Origin: Allorhizobium paknamense
Lineage (GTDB): Bacteria > Pseudomonadota > Alphaproteobacteria > Rhizobiales > Rhizobiaceae
Direction of reading: 5' to 3'
Assembly (NCBI RefSeq): GCF_030815125.1
Contig: NZ_JAUSWH010000001.1
Location: 372,001 to 436,000 of the forward strand
Length of the DNA stretch: 64,000 bases
Shown here: in pieces, positions 1 to 9,580 of the stretch
Layout of the letters: every line of letters starts with the position of its first letter
Numbering within the stretch: the stretch's first letter is position 1
Made by a program: the position numbers and the translations under genes
The notes under the pieces: model-generated
The model's database searches: none
What the model was told of the DNA's origin: nothing
Seen by the model: the letters and a program-made list of their open reading frames with translations, nothing else

Positions 1-591
1 CTCCAGACGCGTCTTCACGCTCACCGTTTCCAGCATTTCCTGCTTCTCGGTGATCTTGATGGAGAGGTGCGAAGCCACCGTGTCGGCGAGCTTCGAGTAA
101 TCCTCGATCTGGCTTGCGGCGCCAACCACTTCCGGCGAAATCTTCTTGTTCAGCTTGACGTAGTTTTCGAACTCCGAAACCACCGAACGCGACAGGGCTT
201 CCACCTCGACGGCATCTTCTTCCGGCTCGGCCAGCACTTCGGCCTGGGCTTCGTAGAAGTCTTCCCGACCGGTATAGCTGGAAATACGGGCGCGCGCCTT
301 GCCCTCGATCAGCACCTTGACGGTGCCATCGGGCAGTTTCAGCAATTGCAGCACATTGGCAACCGTACCCACCTTGTGAATGGCGGCAGGTTCCGGATCG
401 TCATCGGCTGCGTTGATTTGTGTGGCCAGCATGATCTGACGGTCGGAGCCCATGACTTCCTCAAGGGCACGAATGGACTTCTCGCGCCCTACGAAGAGCG
501 GCACGATCATGTGCGGGAACACCACGATGTCGCGGAGCGGCAATACCGGATAGGTATTGGTTTCGCCAGCGACAGAGGTCACTTTAGTCAT
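1..591 (-). CDS. lon: Lon ATP-dependent protease, N-terminal part (runs off left edge)
   Basis: Minus-strand frame open from an ATG at 591 to the window edge, about 197 residues. It reads MTKVTSVAGETNTYPVLPL and continues as the Lon substrate-binding (LAN) domain, with the typical PLRDIVVFPHMIVPLFVGR block near residue 18. The AAA+ and Ser-Lys protease domains lie outside the window. An AAGGAA Shine-Dalgarno sits 6 nt before the ATG. Lon is the cytoplasmic protease for misfolded and regulatory proteins. It lies downstream of clpP and clpX in the same orientation, the usual alphaproteobacterial order, and probably has its own promoter in the 416-bp gap before it. Confidence 0.95.
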   Translation of the reverse strand, partial: MTKVTSVAGETNTYPVLPLRDIVVFPHMIVPLFVGREKSIRALEEVMGSDRQIMLATQINAADDDPEPAAIHKVGTVANVLQLLKLPDGTVKVLIEGKARARISSYTGREDFYEAQAEVLAEPEEDAVEVEALSRSVVSEFENYVKLNKKISPEVVGAASQIEDYSKLADTVASHLSIKITEKQEMLETVSVKTRLE

Positions 592-1007
592 TCCAGTTCC
601 TTTCATCGTCCCGTTGCCGGGACCCAAATCCGCGCTATCAAAGCCGCGGGGGACATGGTCCTGTCTCTTCCTAGAAGTGGAGAGAGAAGAGGTACAATTC
701 AAGCCCGAAATCGTTCACATGCCCCTCAGAGACCAGGCGGCGCGAGGTGGAAACACCTGCGGCAACGCCGGGATCTTTCCGTGGGCCAATTTCATGATGC
801 ATGCCGAAGCCTACGCCACACTGGAGAGACAAAAGGCGATTCTTCGGCATCACGGCATTTGCCGATCCTATCGCCATTCAACGGCTGGCGCAAATAGGCC
901 GAAAGCGCGTGTGATCAGGAAAATCACAGGGGAAACGACGGTTTGCACATTGCAGAAATCAAGAAGCCCGCACAAGGCGGGCTTCTGATCGGTATTGATG
1001 CCGGTGA
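592..1007. other. lon-clpX intergenic region
   Basis: A 416-bp gap between two minus-strand genes. It holds the clpX hairpin at its right end and should carry the lon promoter. Open frames here on the plus strand have no ribosome site and look like shadows. No other conserved element was recognised. Confidence 0.5.
962..986 (-). terminator. Putative clpX terminator
   Basis: Perfect 10-bp inverted repeat (AGAAGCCCGC / GCGGGCTTCT) with a 5-nt loop, 22 bp past the clpX stop. On the minus strand it is followed by TGATTTC rather than a clean T-run, so termination strength is uncertain. Confidence 0.6.
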
Positions 1008-2285
1008 TCAGGCCGAAGCGTTGGCCTTTTCTTCCTGACGATCGGCGTAGATGTAAAGCGGACGGGACGCACCCTTCACCACCTCGTCGGAAATGACCAC
1101 TTCGCGCACGCCTTCGAGTTCCGGCAGTTCGAACATGGTATCCAGCAGGATCTTTTCCATGATCGAACGCAGACCACGGGCACCGGTCTTGCGGACGATG
1201 GCCTTGCGGGCAATCTCGCGCAGGGCGTCCTCGTGGAAGGTCAGTTCCACGTCTTCCATCTCGAACAGGCGCTGGTACTGCTTGACCAGGGCGTTCTTCG
1301 GCTCGGACAAGATCTGGATCAGAGCGTCCTCGTCCAGGTCTTCCAGCGTCGCCAGAACCGGCAGACGGCCGATGAATTCCGGGATAAGGCCGAACTTCAC
1401 CAGATCTTCCGGCTCCAGTTCACGCAGAACCTCACCGACGCGGCGATCATCCGGCGCTGCAACCGTCGCGGCAAAGCCGATCGAGGTCTTTTCGCCACGC
1501 GCGGAGATGATCTTGTCGAGACCGGCGAAGGCGCCACCGCAGATGAAGAGGATGTTGGTCGTGTCCACCTGCAGGAATTCCTGCTGCGGATGCTTGCGGC
1601 CACCTTGCGGCGGAACCGAAGCCACGGTGCCTTCCATGATCTTCAGCAAGGCCTGCTGCACGCCCTCGCCCGACACGTCGCGGGTGATGGACGGGTTGTC
1701 GGACTTGCGGCTGATCTTGTCCACTTCGTCGATATAGACGATGCCGCGCTGGGCGCGCTCGACATTATAGTCGGCAGCCTGCAGCAGCTTCAGGATGATA
1801 TTCTCGACGTCTTCACCGACATAACCGGCTTCCGTCAGCGTCGTCGCATCGGCCATGGTGAAGGGAACATCGATGATCCGGGCCAGCGTCTGGGCGAGAT
1901 AGGTCTTGCCGCAGCCGGTCGGGCCGACCAGCAGGATGTTCGACTTCGCAAGCTCGACATCGCCACCCTTGGAGGCATGTGCGAGGCGCTTGTAGTGGTT
2001 GTGCACAGCGACGGAGAGGATCTTCTTCGCCTGCTTCTGGCCGATGACATATTCATCCAGGATCTTGATGATGTCCTGCGGGGTCGGAACGCCGTCCCGG
2101 GACTTCGCCATCGAGGATTTGTTTTCCTCGCGAATGATGTCCATGCAGAGTTCGACGCATTCATCGCAGATGAATACCGTCGGCCCGGCAATCAGTTTCC
2201 GGACCTCGTGCTGGCTCTTGCCGCAGAACGAACAATACAGGGTATTCTTCGAGTCACCGCCGTTGCTTCCGCTGACTTTGCTCAT
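1008..2285 (-). CDS. clpX: ATP-dependent Clp protease ATP-binding subunit ClpX
   Basis: 425 residues, full length for ClpX. The N-terminal zinc-binding domain shows CSFCGKSQ and a second pair CDEC (about residues 18-43). The AAA+ module has Walker A GPTGCGKT near residue 117, Walker [10 protein letters not shown] near 180, and the ClpP-contacting IGF loop in [11 protein letters not shown]. ClpX unfolds tagged substrates and feeds them to the ClpP chamber in the cytoplasm. It follows clpP on the same strand with 288 bp between them, so separate promoters are possible. Assignment is unambiguous. Confidence 0.98.
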   Translation of the reverse strand: MSKVSGSNGGDSKNTLYCSFCGKSQHEVRKLIAGPTVFICDECVELCMDIIREENKSSMAKSRDGVPTPQDIIKILDEYVIGQKQAKKILSVAVHNHYKRLAHASKGGDVELAKSNILLVGPTGCGKTYLAQTLARIIDVPFTMADATTLTEAGYVGEDVENIILKLLQAADYNVERAQRGIVYIDEVDKISRKSDNPSITRDVSGEGVQQALLKIMEGTVASVPPQGGRKHPQQEFLQVDTTNILFICGGAFAGLDKIISARGEKTSIGFAATVAAPDDRRVGEVLRELEPEDLVKFGLIPEFIGRLPVLATLEDLDEDALIQILSEPKNALVKQYQRLFEMEDVELTFHEDALREIARKAIVRKTGARGLRSIMEKILLDTMFELPELEGVREVVISDEVVKGASRPLYIYADRQEEKANASA

Positions 2286-2573
2286 AACTTTTTCCTTCCA
2301 GCACGCCGCGCCAGCGTCAAGCCACGCGGTCCACTACACCGCCCCGGCAGCCACCCCTTCAGTGGCCGGGGCGAATTTCAATCGAAGGGACTCTCCAGTT
2401 CACACCCTTAGATAAGCGAACCGGCGGCAACGACAACCTCCGACCTCGAACTCCAGACTATGTCATAAAAATTCAACATAGCCTTAATACCGTTTCATCG
2501 CGCGTTCGGCCACCCTTTAAAGCCCTTGTTCCGATCAGACCTTGGATTAAGGGCAGTCAAGAGGCAGAGCCGA

Positions 2574-3206
2574 TCAAGAAGCCGTTACTCCTTCGATCTC
2601 CGCCCGCGTGGTGAGGATCCTGTCGACCAGGCCCCAATCCTTGGCCTCGCCCGCTTCCATGAAATGGTCACGATCGAGCGTTTGTTCAACCTCTTCATAG
2701 GTGCGGCCCGTGTGCTTGACATAAACCTCGTTCAAGCGGCGCTTCATCTTGATGATGTCGCGGGCGTGACGCTCGATGTCGGACGCCTGGCCCTGGAAGC
2801 CGCCGGAGGGCTGGTGCACCATGATGCGGGCATTCGGCGTGGCAAAACGCATGCCCTTTTCGCCGGCAGCCAGAAGCAGCGATCCCATGGACGCAGCCTG
2901 ACCGACGCAAAGCGTGGAAACAGCCGGACGGATGAACTGCATGGTATCGTAAATCGCCATGCCTGCCGTCACGACGCCGCCCGGCGAATTGATGTAGAGA
3001 GCGATTTCCTTCTTGGGGTTCTCGGCCTCAAGGAAGAGCAGCTGGGCGCAGACGAGCGACGCCATGTGATCTTCAACCGGGCCGGTCAGGAAGATGATGC
3101 GCTCCTTGAGCAGACGCGAGTAGATATCATAAGAGCGCTCGCCGCGATTGGTCTGCTCCACAACCATCGGCACCAGGGCCATGGCGGTATCAACTGGATT
3201 TTTCAT
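2574..3206 (-). CDS. clpP: ATP-dependent Clp protease proteolytic subunit ClpP
   Basis: Read from ATG 3206 ([15 protein letters not shown]); an AAAGGA site lies just upstream, which favours this start over an in-frame TTG 15 nt earlier. 210 residues. The catalytic triad is visible: Ser106 in GQAASMGS, His131 in MVHQPSGG and Asp180 in TLDRDHF. ClpP forms the serine-protease barrel that partners with ClpX (next gene) or ClpA. The upstream 567-bp gap separates it from a divergent diguanylate cyclase gene and should contain its promoter; no CIRCE element was seen. Confidence 0.97.
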   Translation of the reverse strand: MKNPVDTAMALVPMVVEQTNRGERSYDIYSRLLKERIIFLTGPVEDHMASLVCAQLLFLEAENPKKEIALYINSPGGVVTAGMAIYDTMQFIRPAVSTLCVGQAASMGSLLLAAGEKGMRFATPNARIMVHQPSGGFQGQASDIERHARDIIKMKRRLNEVYVKHTGRTYEEVEQTLDRDHFMEAGEAKDWGLVDRILTTRAEIEGVTAS

Positions 3207-3773
3207 GTCCGTCCTTTTCAACCCATTCCAGACCCATGCAGGGCGGGAATCAATCCTCTCATGTCAATCCCTACATAGAGCGTCCGGTCCCCCGACTTCA
3301 AGACTGCAGGCCGGGATATCCTTAAATCAAGGCCTTCCCGCCGCCGCTTTCCAAAGCCTCTCCACATCCGGGCCATGCCCTGCTGCCCCATCATGCCCAC
3401 ACCGCATGTCTGGCATGCAGTTCCGGCACATATGAGCTTTCCATAGCACAAGCGGAGCGGGCTGCGCCTGCCAAACCCGGATAGGCACAAGAATGGTTGT
3501 ACAAGGCGCACAGAAAAGCGAGTCTATGGTGAATGAGAGGTCAAGAAAAACAGGCTTTCGCCACAGCTCCAACCACCCTGGAAAACACCAGGGCGTGCAG
3601 TTTTTCATCCATCTCGCAAAACGTGTTTTATTTCTGTTTTCATTTGTCTTTTTTGGCAAATCATCACTTTTTCCTCTTTTTCAAACCCTCTGAAATACCG
3701 GGGAAATTTAACTGGACGTTCACCTTTGCAGTTCGATAAGACTTGAAAAACTTTCTTTTCGAGGCTGGCCGCC
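3207..3773. other. Divergent intergenic region between clpP and a GGDEF gene
   Basis: 567 bp with no convincing gene. The part from about 3600 to 3720 is unusually AT-rich for this genome (runs of T and TTTTC) and is the likely promoter area for the plus-strand gene. Short frames on both strands lack ribosome sites and family resemblance. Confidence 0.45.
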
Positions 3774-5030
3774 GTGTTCGATGTCAGAACCGCTTTCCTG
3801 ATCTGGGGCATCCAGGCCCTGACGCTCGCGATTCTGCTGATCACCGTATGGTTGCATGACCGGCAACGCTCCTATTACATCTGGCTTGCGCTCGGCTTTG
3901 CGGCCCATGGGCTCGGCGTGGTGGTGGTGGGCATAAGGCCATTGCTGCCTTTCAATATTCCGCCACATACCGTTACTCTTCTGGCCATGCTGGGTCTGGC
4001 CTTCTGGATCACGGGCCTTCGGCGGCTGGACGACAGATCCCCCTCCCTGGCATCGCTGCTGCCGCTGGCCGTCTGGACGATGGCCATGCTTTTGCCGCTG
4101 CCGCGCGACATCTATTACATTCAGGTGGTCCTGCATCAGGTTCCGAACATCGTCGGCTTTCTGATCATGGCGCGGATCGTTGCGACGAGCCGGGTCAGCA
4201 GCCCTAAATACCGGCATCTCCTCACAGGCGTCTGGTCTATCCAGGCCCTCAACAACCTTCTTGTCGCCGTCTATGCCGCGATGAACCAGCCCGGTTCTTT
4301 CGCGGAACTGACCATCGTGCCCTATATCGGCGTTTTCGGCATTATCTGCCTGGTGGCGGCCATCGTGCTGTTGACCAAGATCATCATGGACAAGAGCGAG
4401 TTGCGTCTGAAGGATCTGGCGCGAACCGATCCACTGACGGGCGCCCTGAACCGGCGCGGCCTGATCGAATCGCTGCCAGCCATGAAAGCCAGATGCGGCA
4501 AGGACAGGCAACTGGCGCTTCTGGTGTTCGATCTCGACTTCTTCAAACATATCAATGACAGCTTTGGCCATCAGTCCGGTGATACGGTGCTGACGGCCTT
4601 CGCCACCATGGTGCGGGGCACAATTGGCTCGAAGGGCCTGTTCGCCCGCAGCGGCGGCGAGGAATTCAGCGCCATTCTGCCGGTGGACGAATTGCGTCAG
4701 GCTGCGTTTCACGCAGAGCAGATCCGTCAGATGGTGGCCGTCACGCCGATTGCCACCGAAAGCGGCATCGTGCGGCTGACCGTCAGCGCCGGTCTGTGCG
4801 CCAGCCCTCCCGAAAGCTTCGACTTCGATAAGATGATGAGCCGAGCCGACACCGCCCTTTACGCCGCCAAGGCCGAGGGACGAAACCGTGTGGCGGTGGC
4901 GAAGGAAAGCAGCTATTTCTGCCTTACGCCGACGGAAGACAGCGGCACGCCCGCCGCCATCGATTCCGAGGCAGACCGGCAGGTGGCTGCGCTGCGCCGG
5001 CTGTCGAAGCGCATCACGCCTCCGGCGTAA
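3774..5030 (+). CDS. Membrane-anchored diguanylate cyclase (GGDEF domain)
   Basis: 418 residues from a GTG start with GAGG 9 nt upstream. The first 205 residues contain about six or seven hydrophobic segments, an integral-membrane sensory region not matched to a named family. The GGDEF domain spans about residues 212-375: FDLDFFKHIND carries the metal-binding Asp, and the active-site loop is GGEEF at 294-298, an active variant. No RxxD inhibitory site precedes the loop (the segment is KGLFARS). The enzyme should make cyclic di-GMP from two GTP. The signal it senses is unknown. It stands alone and ends 30 bp before the P450 gene. Confidence 0.9.
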   Translation: MFDVRTAFLIWGIQALTLAILLITVWLHDRQRSYYIWLALGFAAHGLGVVVVGIRPLLPFNIPPHTVTLLAMLGLAFWITGLRRLDDRSPSLASLLPLAVWTMAMLLPLPRDIYYIQVVLHQVPNIVGFLIMARIVATSRVSSPKYRHLLTGVWSIQALNNLLVAVYAAMNQPGSFAELTIVPYIGVFGIICLVAAIVLLTKIIMDKSELRLKDLARTDPLTGALNRRGLIESLPAMKARCGKDRQLALLVFDLDFFKHINDSFGHQSGDTVLTAFATMVRGTIGSKGLFARSGGEEFSAILPVDELRQAAFHAEQIRQMVAVTPIATESGIVRLTVSAGLCASPPESFDFDKMMSRADTALYAAKAEGRNRVAVAKESSYFCLTPTEDSGTPAAIDSEADRQVAALRRLSKRITPPA

Positions 5031-5059
5031 AAGCGCCATTTTCCATCGGATGAGTATTC

Positions 5060-6322
5060 ATGACCGGCCAGCATAGGGTTTCGCCCTTTCCCTTTCTTTC
5101 CATCGACGCGACATCGAGACAGGTGAGCCTCGATGCGCGCGATGCCGCTTTTTACGCCGATCCCAATCCCGTCTATGCCGCCTTGCATGCGGCAAGCCCC
5201 ACCTTTTACTGGCAGGAACAGAAACAATGGTTCTTCACCGGCTACGACGCGGTGAACGGCCTGCTGCGCGACAAGCGCTTCGGCCGGCAGATCCTGCATA
5301 TTGCCACGCGTGAGGAGCTGGGTCTGCCGGAACCGGCCGCCCATACACGTCACTTCGACAAGGCGGAGGAATGGTCGCTTCTCGAGCTTGAACCACCGGA
5401 GCACACAAGGCTGCGCACTCTGGTCAACCGCGCCTTCGTCTCCCGACATGTGGAAAAGATGAGCGGCGAGATCGCCGATCTCGCCAACCGGCTGATCGAT
5501 GATTTTGCGGGAACCGGTGAAACGGAACTGCTCTCCTCTTTTGCGGATATCATTCCCGTGACCATGATTGGCCGGATGATCGGCATACCGGACGATATGG
5601 GACCGCAATTGCTGAAATGGTCGCATGACTATGTCGGCATGTACATGTTCAAGCGCAGCCGCGCCGACGAGGATGCCGCGGACCGCTCCGCCCGGGAATT
5701 TGCCGATTACGTGCGGCAGGTGATTGCCGAGCGCCGGAAAACGCCGCGCGAGGATCTGTTGAGCCACATGATCCACACGGAGCACAAGGGCCAGTATCTG
5801 ACCGAAGACGAGCTGATCTCCACCACCATCGTGCTGCTGAATGCCGGGCACGAGGCGACGGTTCACCAGATCGGCAACAGTGTGCGCATCATTCTCGAAA
5901 GCGGGCTCGCTCCTGAGGATCTGTTCCGGGATGCAGCGGCCACCGAGCGCACCGTGGAGGAATGCCTGCGCATCTGCGCGCCGGTCCACATCTTCCAGCG
6001 CCATTGCCTGGAGCCCTGTGAGATCGATGGCGTTACCCTGAAGCGCGGCGACAGGATCGGCCTTATCCTTGCCGCCGCCAATCTCGATCCGCTGAAATTT
6101 ACCGATCCGCTGACCTTCAAGCCGCAGCGCAATGAAGGCGCCAATCTTTCCTTCGGCGCCGGTATCCACTTCTGCATCGGTGCGCCGCTGGCGAGGCTTG
6201 AGCTGAACATCGTCCTGCCCCTGCTCTTCAAGCGCCTGCCGAAGCTCAGGCTCGCCGCTCCCCCAAGCGTCAAGGATGTCTATCACTTTCACGGGCTGGA
6301 GCGGCTGGACCTGACGTGGTGA
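5060..6322 (+). CDS. Cytochrome P450
   Basis: 420 residues, the size of a soluble bacterial class I P450. The heme-ligand motif FGAGIHFCIGAPLAR places the axial cysteine at residue 372. The K-helix ExxR is E301-CL-R304, and the I-helix oxygen-activation motif is AGHEAT. No membrane anchor is present. It should insert one oxygen atom into an unknown substrate using electrons from a ferredoxin, but no ferredoxin or reductase gene is adjacent. The next gene, a cupin, is convergent, so no operon partner hints at the substrate. Confidence 0.95.
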   Translation: MTGQHRVSPFPFLSIDATSRQVSLDARDAAFYADPNPVYAALHAASPTFYWQEQKQWFFTGYDAVNGLLRDKRFGRQILHIATREELGLPEPAAHTRHFDKAEEWSLLELEPPEHTRLRTLVNRAFVSRHVEKMSGEIADLANRLIDDFAGTGETELLSSFADIIPVTMIGRMIGIPDDMGPQLLKWSHDYVGMYMFKRSRADEDAADRSAREFADYVRQVIAERRKTPREDLLSHMIHTEHKGQYLTEDELISTTIVLLNAGHEATVHQIGNSVRIILESGLAPEDLFRDAAATERTVEECLRICAPVHIFQRHCLEPCEIDGVTLKRGDRIGLILAAANLDPLKFTDPLTFKPQRNEGANLSFGAGIHFCIGAPLARLELNIVLPLLFKRLPKLRLAAPPSVKDVYHFHGLERLDLTW

Positions 6323-6329
6323 AAGGTCT

Positions 6330-6668
6330 TTATAGACGAATCACATAATCCTTTCGGGTGGTCTCCACCACTTCCCATGTCCCGGTAAATCCCGGACGCA
6401 GGATGAGGCGGTCGCCCTTGCGCAGGTGCACGGGCTCGCCGCCATCCCGTGTCAGGATCGAGTGCCCTTCGAGAATGTGGAAATACTCCCATTCGTCGTA
6501 GACCACCCGCCACTTTCCCGGCGTCGCCTGCCAGACACCGCAATAGAGGCCGTCGCGCTCCTCGAGGTTCCAGCTGAGAAACTGCGGGTCCCCGGCAAGC
6601 AGCCGGTCGGGCGCGGGCGCGCCCTCCTCCGGCTCTATGCCCGTCAGATCGAAAGGTTGAAGAAACAT
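6330..6668 (-). CDS. Small cupin-domain protein
   Basis: 112 residues. The middle shows a single cupin barrel (DEWEYFHILEGHSILTRDGG, then LRKGDRLILRPGFTGTWEVVE), closest to the Cupin_3/EutQ-like group. The usual HxH metal pair is reduced to one His in FHILEG plus acidic residues, so metal binding is uncertain. It starts 5 nt after the metY stop on the same strand, with a GGAAAAGG ribosome site inside the metY end, so it is co-transcribed. Its role beside a sulfhydrylase is unknown; a small-molecule sensor or isomerase-type enzyme are possibilities. Confidence 0.75.
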   Translation of the reverse strand: MFLQPFDLTGIEPEEGAPAPDRLLAGDPQFLSWNLEERDGLYCGVWQATPGKWRVVYDEWEYFHILEGHSILTRDGGEPVHLRKGDRLILRPGFTGTWEVVETTRKDYVIRL

Positions 6669-6673
6669 CGGGT

Positions 6674-7957
6674 TTACGCCTTTTCCAATGCCTGCTCGAG
6701 ATCGGCAATGATATCCTCGGGATCTTCGATACCGATGGAAAGCCGCACCACATCCGGTCCGGCGCCAGCGGCCACCTGCTGCTCCGGCGTCAATTGCGCA
6801 TGAGTGGTGGAGGCCGGATGGATGACGAGGGAGCGCGTATCGCCGATATTGGCAAGGTGCGAGAAGAGTTCCAGCCCTTCCACCAGAGCCTTGCCGGCGG
6901 CATAACCACCCTTGACGCCAAAGGTGAAGACAGCCCCTGCCCCCTTCGGCGAATAGCGCTGCTGCAGAGCGTGGTTCGGATCATCCGGCAGACCGGCATA
7001 GCTTACCCAGGCCACCTTGGGATGGTCCTTCAGCCAGCGCGCCACCTTCAGCGCATTGTCGCAATGGCGCTGCATGCGCAGTGGCAGCGTTTCAATGCCG
7101 GTTTGCAACAGGAAGGCATTCATCGGCGCGATGGAGGGGCCGAGGTCACGCAGACCCAGCACCCGGGCGGCGATGGCAAAGGCGATATTGCCGAAGGCTT
7201 CCTGAAGAATGACCCCACCATATTCGGTGCGCGGTTCCGAAAGGGCCGGATAGCGCCCCGGCTCCGACCAGTCGAACGTGCCGCCATCTACAATAATGCC
7301 GCCCATGGAATTGCCATGGCCGCCGAGGAATTTGGTGGCAGAATGCACCACGATATCCGCACCATGCTCCAGCGGGCGCACCAGATAGGGGCTGGCCATG
7401 GTGTTGTCGACGATCAGCGGCAGGCGATGACGCCGGGCGATCGCCGCAATCGCGGCGATATCCACGAAAGTGCCGCCGGGATTGGCAAGGCTCTCGATGA
7501 AAATGCCCCGCGTGCGCTCATCCACCAGCGCCGAGAAGCTTTCCGGATCGGCGGTGTCGGCCCAGCGGACCTCCCAGCCAAAGCTCTTGAAGGCGTGACC
7601 AAACTGGTTGATCGAGCCGCCATAGAGCTTCTTTGCCGCGATGAAATTATCGCCCGGATTGAGCAGGGTGTGAAACACCAGAAGCTGCGCCGCATGACCT
7701 GAGGCCACCGCCAGTGCCGCCGTACCGCCTTCAAGCGCGGCCACCCGCTCTTCCAGCACCGCCTGGGTGGGGTTCATGATGCGGGTATAGATATTGCCGA
7801 ACTGCTTGAGACCGAACAGCGCCGCCGCATGATCGGCATCCTGAAATACATAGGCCGTGGTCTGATAGATCGGCGTGGCGCGCGCACCCGTCGTCGGATC
7901 GGGCTCCGCCCCGGCATGCACTGCAAGCGTTGAAAACCCCGGATTGGTCTGAGACAT
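6674..7957 (-). CDS. metY: O-acetylhomoserine sulfhydrylase (aminocarboxypropyltransferase)
   Basis: 427 residues, a PLP enzyme of the Cys/Met metabolism family. The PLP-lysine motif is [11 protein letters not shown] (residues about 205-215), with the family block [10 protein letters not shown] at the start and IYTRIMNPT near residue 56. The length and the extended C-terminus fit MetY rather than cystathionine gamma-synthase. It makes homocysteine from O-acetylhomoserine and sulfide. The upstream region was inspected for a SAM-II riboswitch, common before rhizobial met genes; the core signature is not there. The ribosome site is GGGGAGG. It is followed by a cupin gene in the same operon. Confidence 0.93.
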   Translation of the reverse strand: MSQTNPGFSTLAVHAGAEPDPTTGARATPIYQTTAYVFQDADHAAALFGLKQFGNIYTRIMNPTQAVLEERVAALEGGTAALAVASGHAAQLLVFHTLLNPGDNFIAAKKLYGGSINQFGHAFKSFGWEVRWADTADPESFSALVDERTRGIFIESLANPGGTFVDIAAIAAIARRHRLPLIVDNTMASPYLVRPLEHGADIVVHSATKFLGGHGNSMGGIIVDGGTFDWSEPGRYPALSEPRTEYGGVILQEAFGNIAFAIAARVLGLRDLGPSIAPMNAFLLQTGIETLPLRMQRHCDNALKVARWLKDHPKVAWVSYAGLPDDPNHALQQRYSPKGAGAVFTFGVKGGYAAGKALVEGLELFSHLANIGDTRSLVIHPASTTHAQLTPEQQVAAGAGPDVVRLSIGIEDPEDIIADLEQALEKA

Positions 7958-7971
7958 GGTATCCTCCCCTA

Positions 7972-7991
7972 TCCATCAGATTTTTCTGATG
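7972..7991. promoter_or_regulatory. Small palindrome in the metY leader
   Basis: ATCAGA-stem hairpin (ATCAGATTTTTCTGAT) directly upstream of the metY ribosome site. It could be a weak leader hairpin or operator; no known family matches. Confidence 0.25.
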
Positions 7992-8181
7992 TAAATCTCT
8001 TGATTTCAATTTGACCGGTTTGCGCAACGAAGACAAAAACCTCGCGGCGGACGCGGTGATCTTATCCGGCCAGATCGTCAAGAAAACGAATAGCTTTGCG
8101 TTTTACAACCGGTTTCGAGGCAGATTGATCTGCCTGCAAAGCGTTATGCGGCAAAACCGCTGCCTGGAACGATCTCCAGGA

Positions 8182-8625
8182 TCAAGAATGAGGCGCACCG
8201 CCGATCAGTCTGGGATATTCGATGGCCGGGCAGCGGTTCATCACCACCTTCAACCCTTCCGCCTCTGCCCGGGCCGCCGCTGCCGGATCGCTGACACCAA
8301 GTTGCGTCCAGATAACAGCAGGCATTTCTCGCATCTCAAGCGCCTCCTCCACCACGCCCGCCACATGCTCGGATGCGCGAAACACATCGATCATGTCCAC
8401 CGGCTCGGTGATATCGGCAAGACGGGCAACCACTTTCTGCCCAAGGATCTCCTTGCCCGCCTGCCCGGGATTGACCGGAATGACACGGTAGCCCTTCTGC
8501 AGCAGAAAGCGCATGACGCCAAAACTCGGACGATCCGGATTGGGAGACGCCCCCGCCATGGCGATGACCTTTACGCTGGTCAGGATTTCCCGCAGATAGG
8601 CGTCGTCATAGGCTTGATGATTCAT
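8182..8625 (-). CDS. CoA-binding domain protein (YccU-like), copy 1
   Basis: 147 residues from ATG 8625 with AGGAGA 8 nt upstream; longer upstream extensions are not supported. The protein is one CoA-binding Rossmann domain: VIAMAGASPNPDRPS near the N-terminus, the strand GYRVIPVNPG, and IDVFRASEHV. This resembles the CoA-binding half of succinyl-CoA synthetase alpha, without the catalytic ligase half. The family binds CoA but its role is not established. A second, similar copy lies at 9098-9580, with only a small secreted protein between them, suggesting local duplication. Confidence 0.85.
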   Translation of the reverse strand: MNHQAYDDAYLREILTSVKVIAMAGASPNPDRPSFGVMRFLLQKGYRVIPVNPGQAGKEILGQKVVARLADITEPVDMIDVFRASEHVAGVVEEALEMREMPAVIWTQLGVSDPAAAARAEAEGLKVVMNRCPAIEYPRLIGGAPHS

Positions 8626-8748
8626 CGGGGATCTCCTCATGCCGAAAACACAGGCGTTAAACATACCCCTTACTCTTGAAACAAAAAGGGGCGCGATCGA
8701 CTTTGTGATGAAAGCCGCCATGCCCATGGGGCTCACAGGGAGAAGACA

Positions 8749-9093
8749 ATGAAATCCATGTTCTCAGCCGGCGTCCTGCTCGCCGTCTCGTTCGTCGCCA
8801 CCGACGCCCTCGCCATTCAGCGCTATAACAGCACCACAATGACCTGCGAAGGCGTCCGCCAGGCAGTACGGAGCGAAGGCGCGACCATCCTGCGCTATCC
8901 TTCCAAGCGCGTGGCCGGTATGACGCTTTATGACCGTTATGTGCGCGATCGCGGCTTCTGCAATTCCAATGAATATGCCGAGCGCGCCACCGTGCCGACC
9001 CGCGACAACCCGGCCTGCCCGGTGCTGAACTGCCAGCCCATCGAGGATCTGGACACCGGCTTCCTGCGGATCATCCCCAACCACCGCCTCTGA
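8749..9093 (+). CDS. Small secreted protein of unknown function
   Basis: 114 residues. MKSMFSAGVLLAVSFVATDALA is a good signal peptide with likely cleavage after ALA-22. The mature part has five cysteines (TMTCEG, RGFCNS, NPACPVLNC), consistent with disulfides in the periplasm. Ribosome site GGGAGAAG precedes the ATG. No catalytic motif is recognised; it looks like the short conserved secreted proteins common in Rhizobiaceae. It lies on the opposite strand between the two CoA-binding paralogues. Confidence 0.75.
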   Translation: MKSMFSAGVLLAVSFVATDALAIQRYNSTTMTCEGVRQAVRSEGATILRYPSKRVAGMTLYDRYVRDRGFCNSNEYAERATVPTRDNPACPVLNCQPIEDLDTGFLRIIPNHRL

Positions 9094-9097
9094 AACC

Positions 9098-9580
9098 TCA
9101 AGAGGCTGGCTGTGTAAATTGCTCCGTTCCATGATGCGCAGCCGGATGTTGCGCCTCATAGACCAGCCGGTATTCCGCGACCAGCGCCCGGTTCATGACA
9201 ATGGCAATGCCTGCGGCTTCGGCACGGGCCGCAGCGGCGTCGTCGCGCACACCAAGCTGACCCCAGATCGCCAGAGGACGATGCGGAAGGGCGAGAACCT
9301 CGTCCACCACACCCGAAAAGGCATCTGCCTTGCGGAAGACATCGACAAGATCGATGGGCTCCGGCACGGCCGCCAGGCTCTCATAAACAGGCTGGCCCAG
9401 AATATGCCGACCCGCCGCTGCCGGATTGACCGGAAAGACCCTATATCCCTTTCCAAGGAGAAAGCCCGTGACCCAATGGCTCGGGCGGTCGTCTCGCAAA
9501 GACGCGCCAACCACGGCAATTGTGTGCACCCGGGAGAGAATCTGCCTTAGGAACCCATTGTCATAGGCATCATGGTTCAT
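9098..9580 (-). CDS. CoA-binding domain protein (YccU-like), copy 2
   Basis: 160 residues from ATG 9580, chosen because AAGGAG lies 6 nt upstream. It has the same fold and motif order as the 8182-8625 gene: IAVVGASLRDDRPS, GYRVFPVNPAAAG, IDLVDVFRKAD and VMNRALVAEYR. It ends 5 bp from the convergent secreted-protein gene. The two copies share block order but differ at many positions, so the duplication is old. The C-terminal tail (about 20 residues, His- and Gln-rich) is absent in copy 1. Exact ligand and role are unknown. Confidence 0.85.
   Translation of the reverse strand: MNHDAYDNGFLRQILSRVHTIAVVGASLRDDRPSHWVTGFLLGKGYRVFPVNPAAAGRHILGQPVYESLAAVPEPIDLVDVFRKADAFSGVVDEVLALPHRPLAIWGQLGVRDDAAAARAEAAGIAIVMNRALVAEYRLVYEAQHPAAHHGTEQFTQPAS

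Noticed and set aside
7958-8181. SAM-II riboswitch upstream of metY
   Set aside because: Searched for the SAM-II core on the minus strand; only small hairpins are present.
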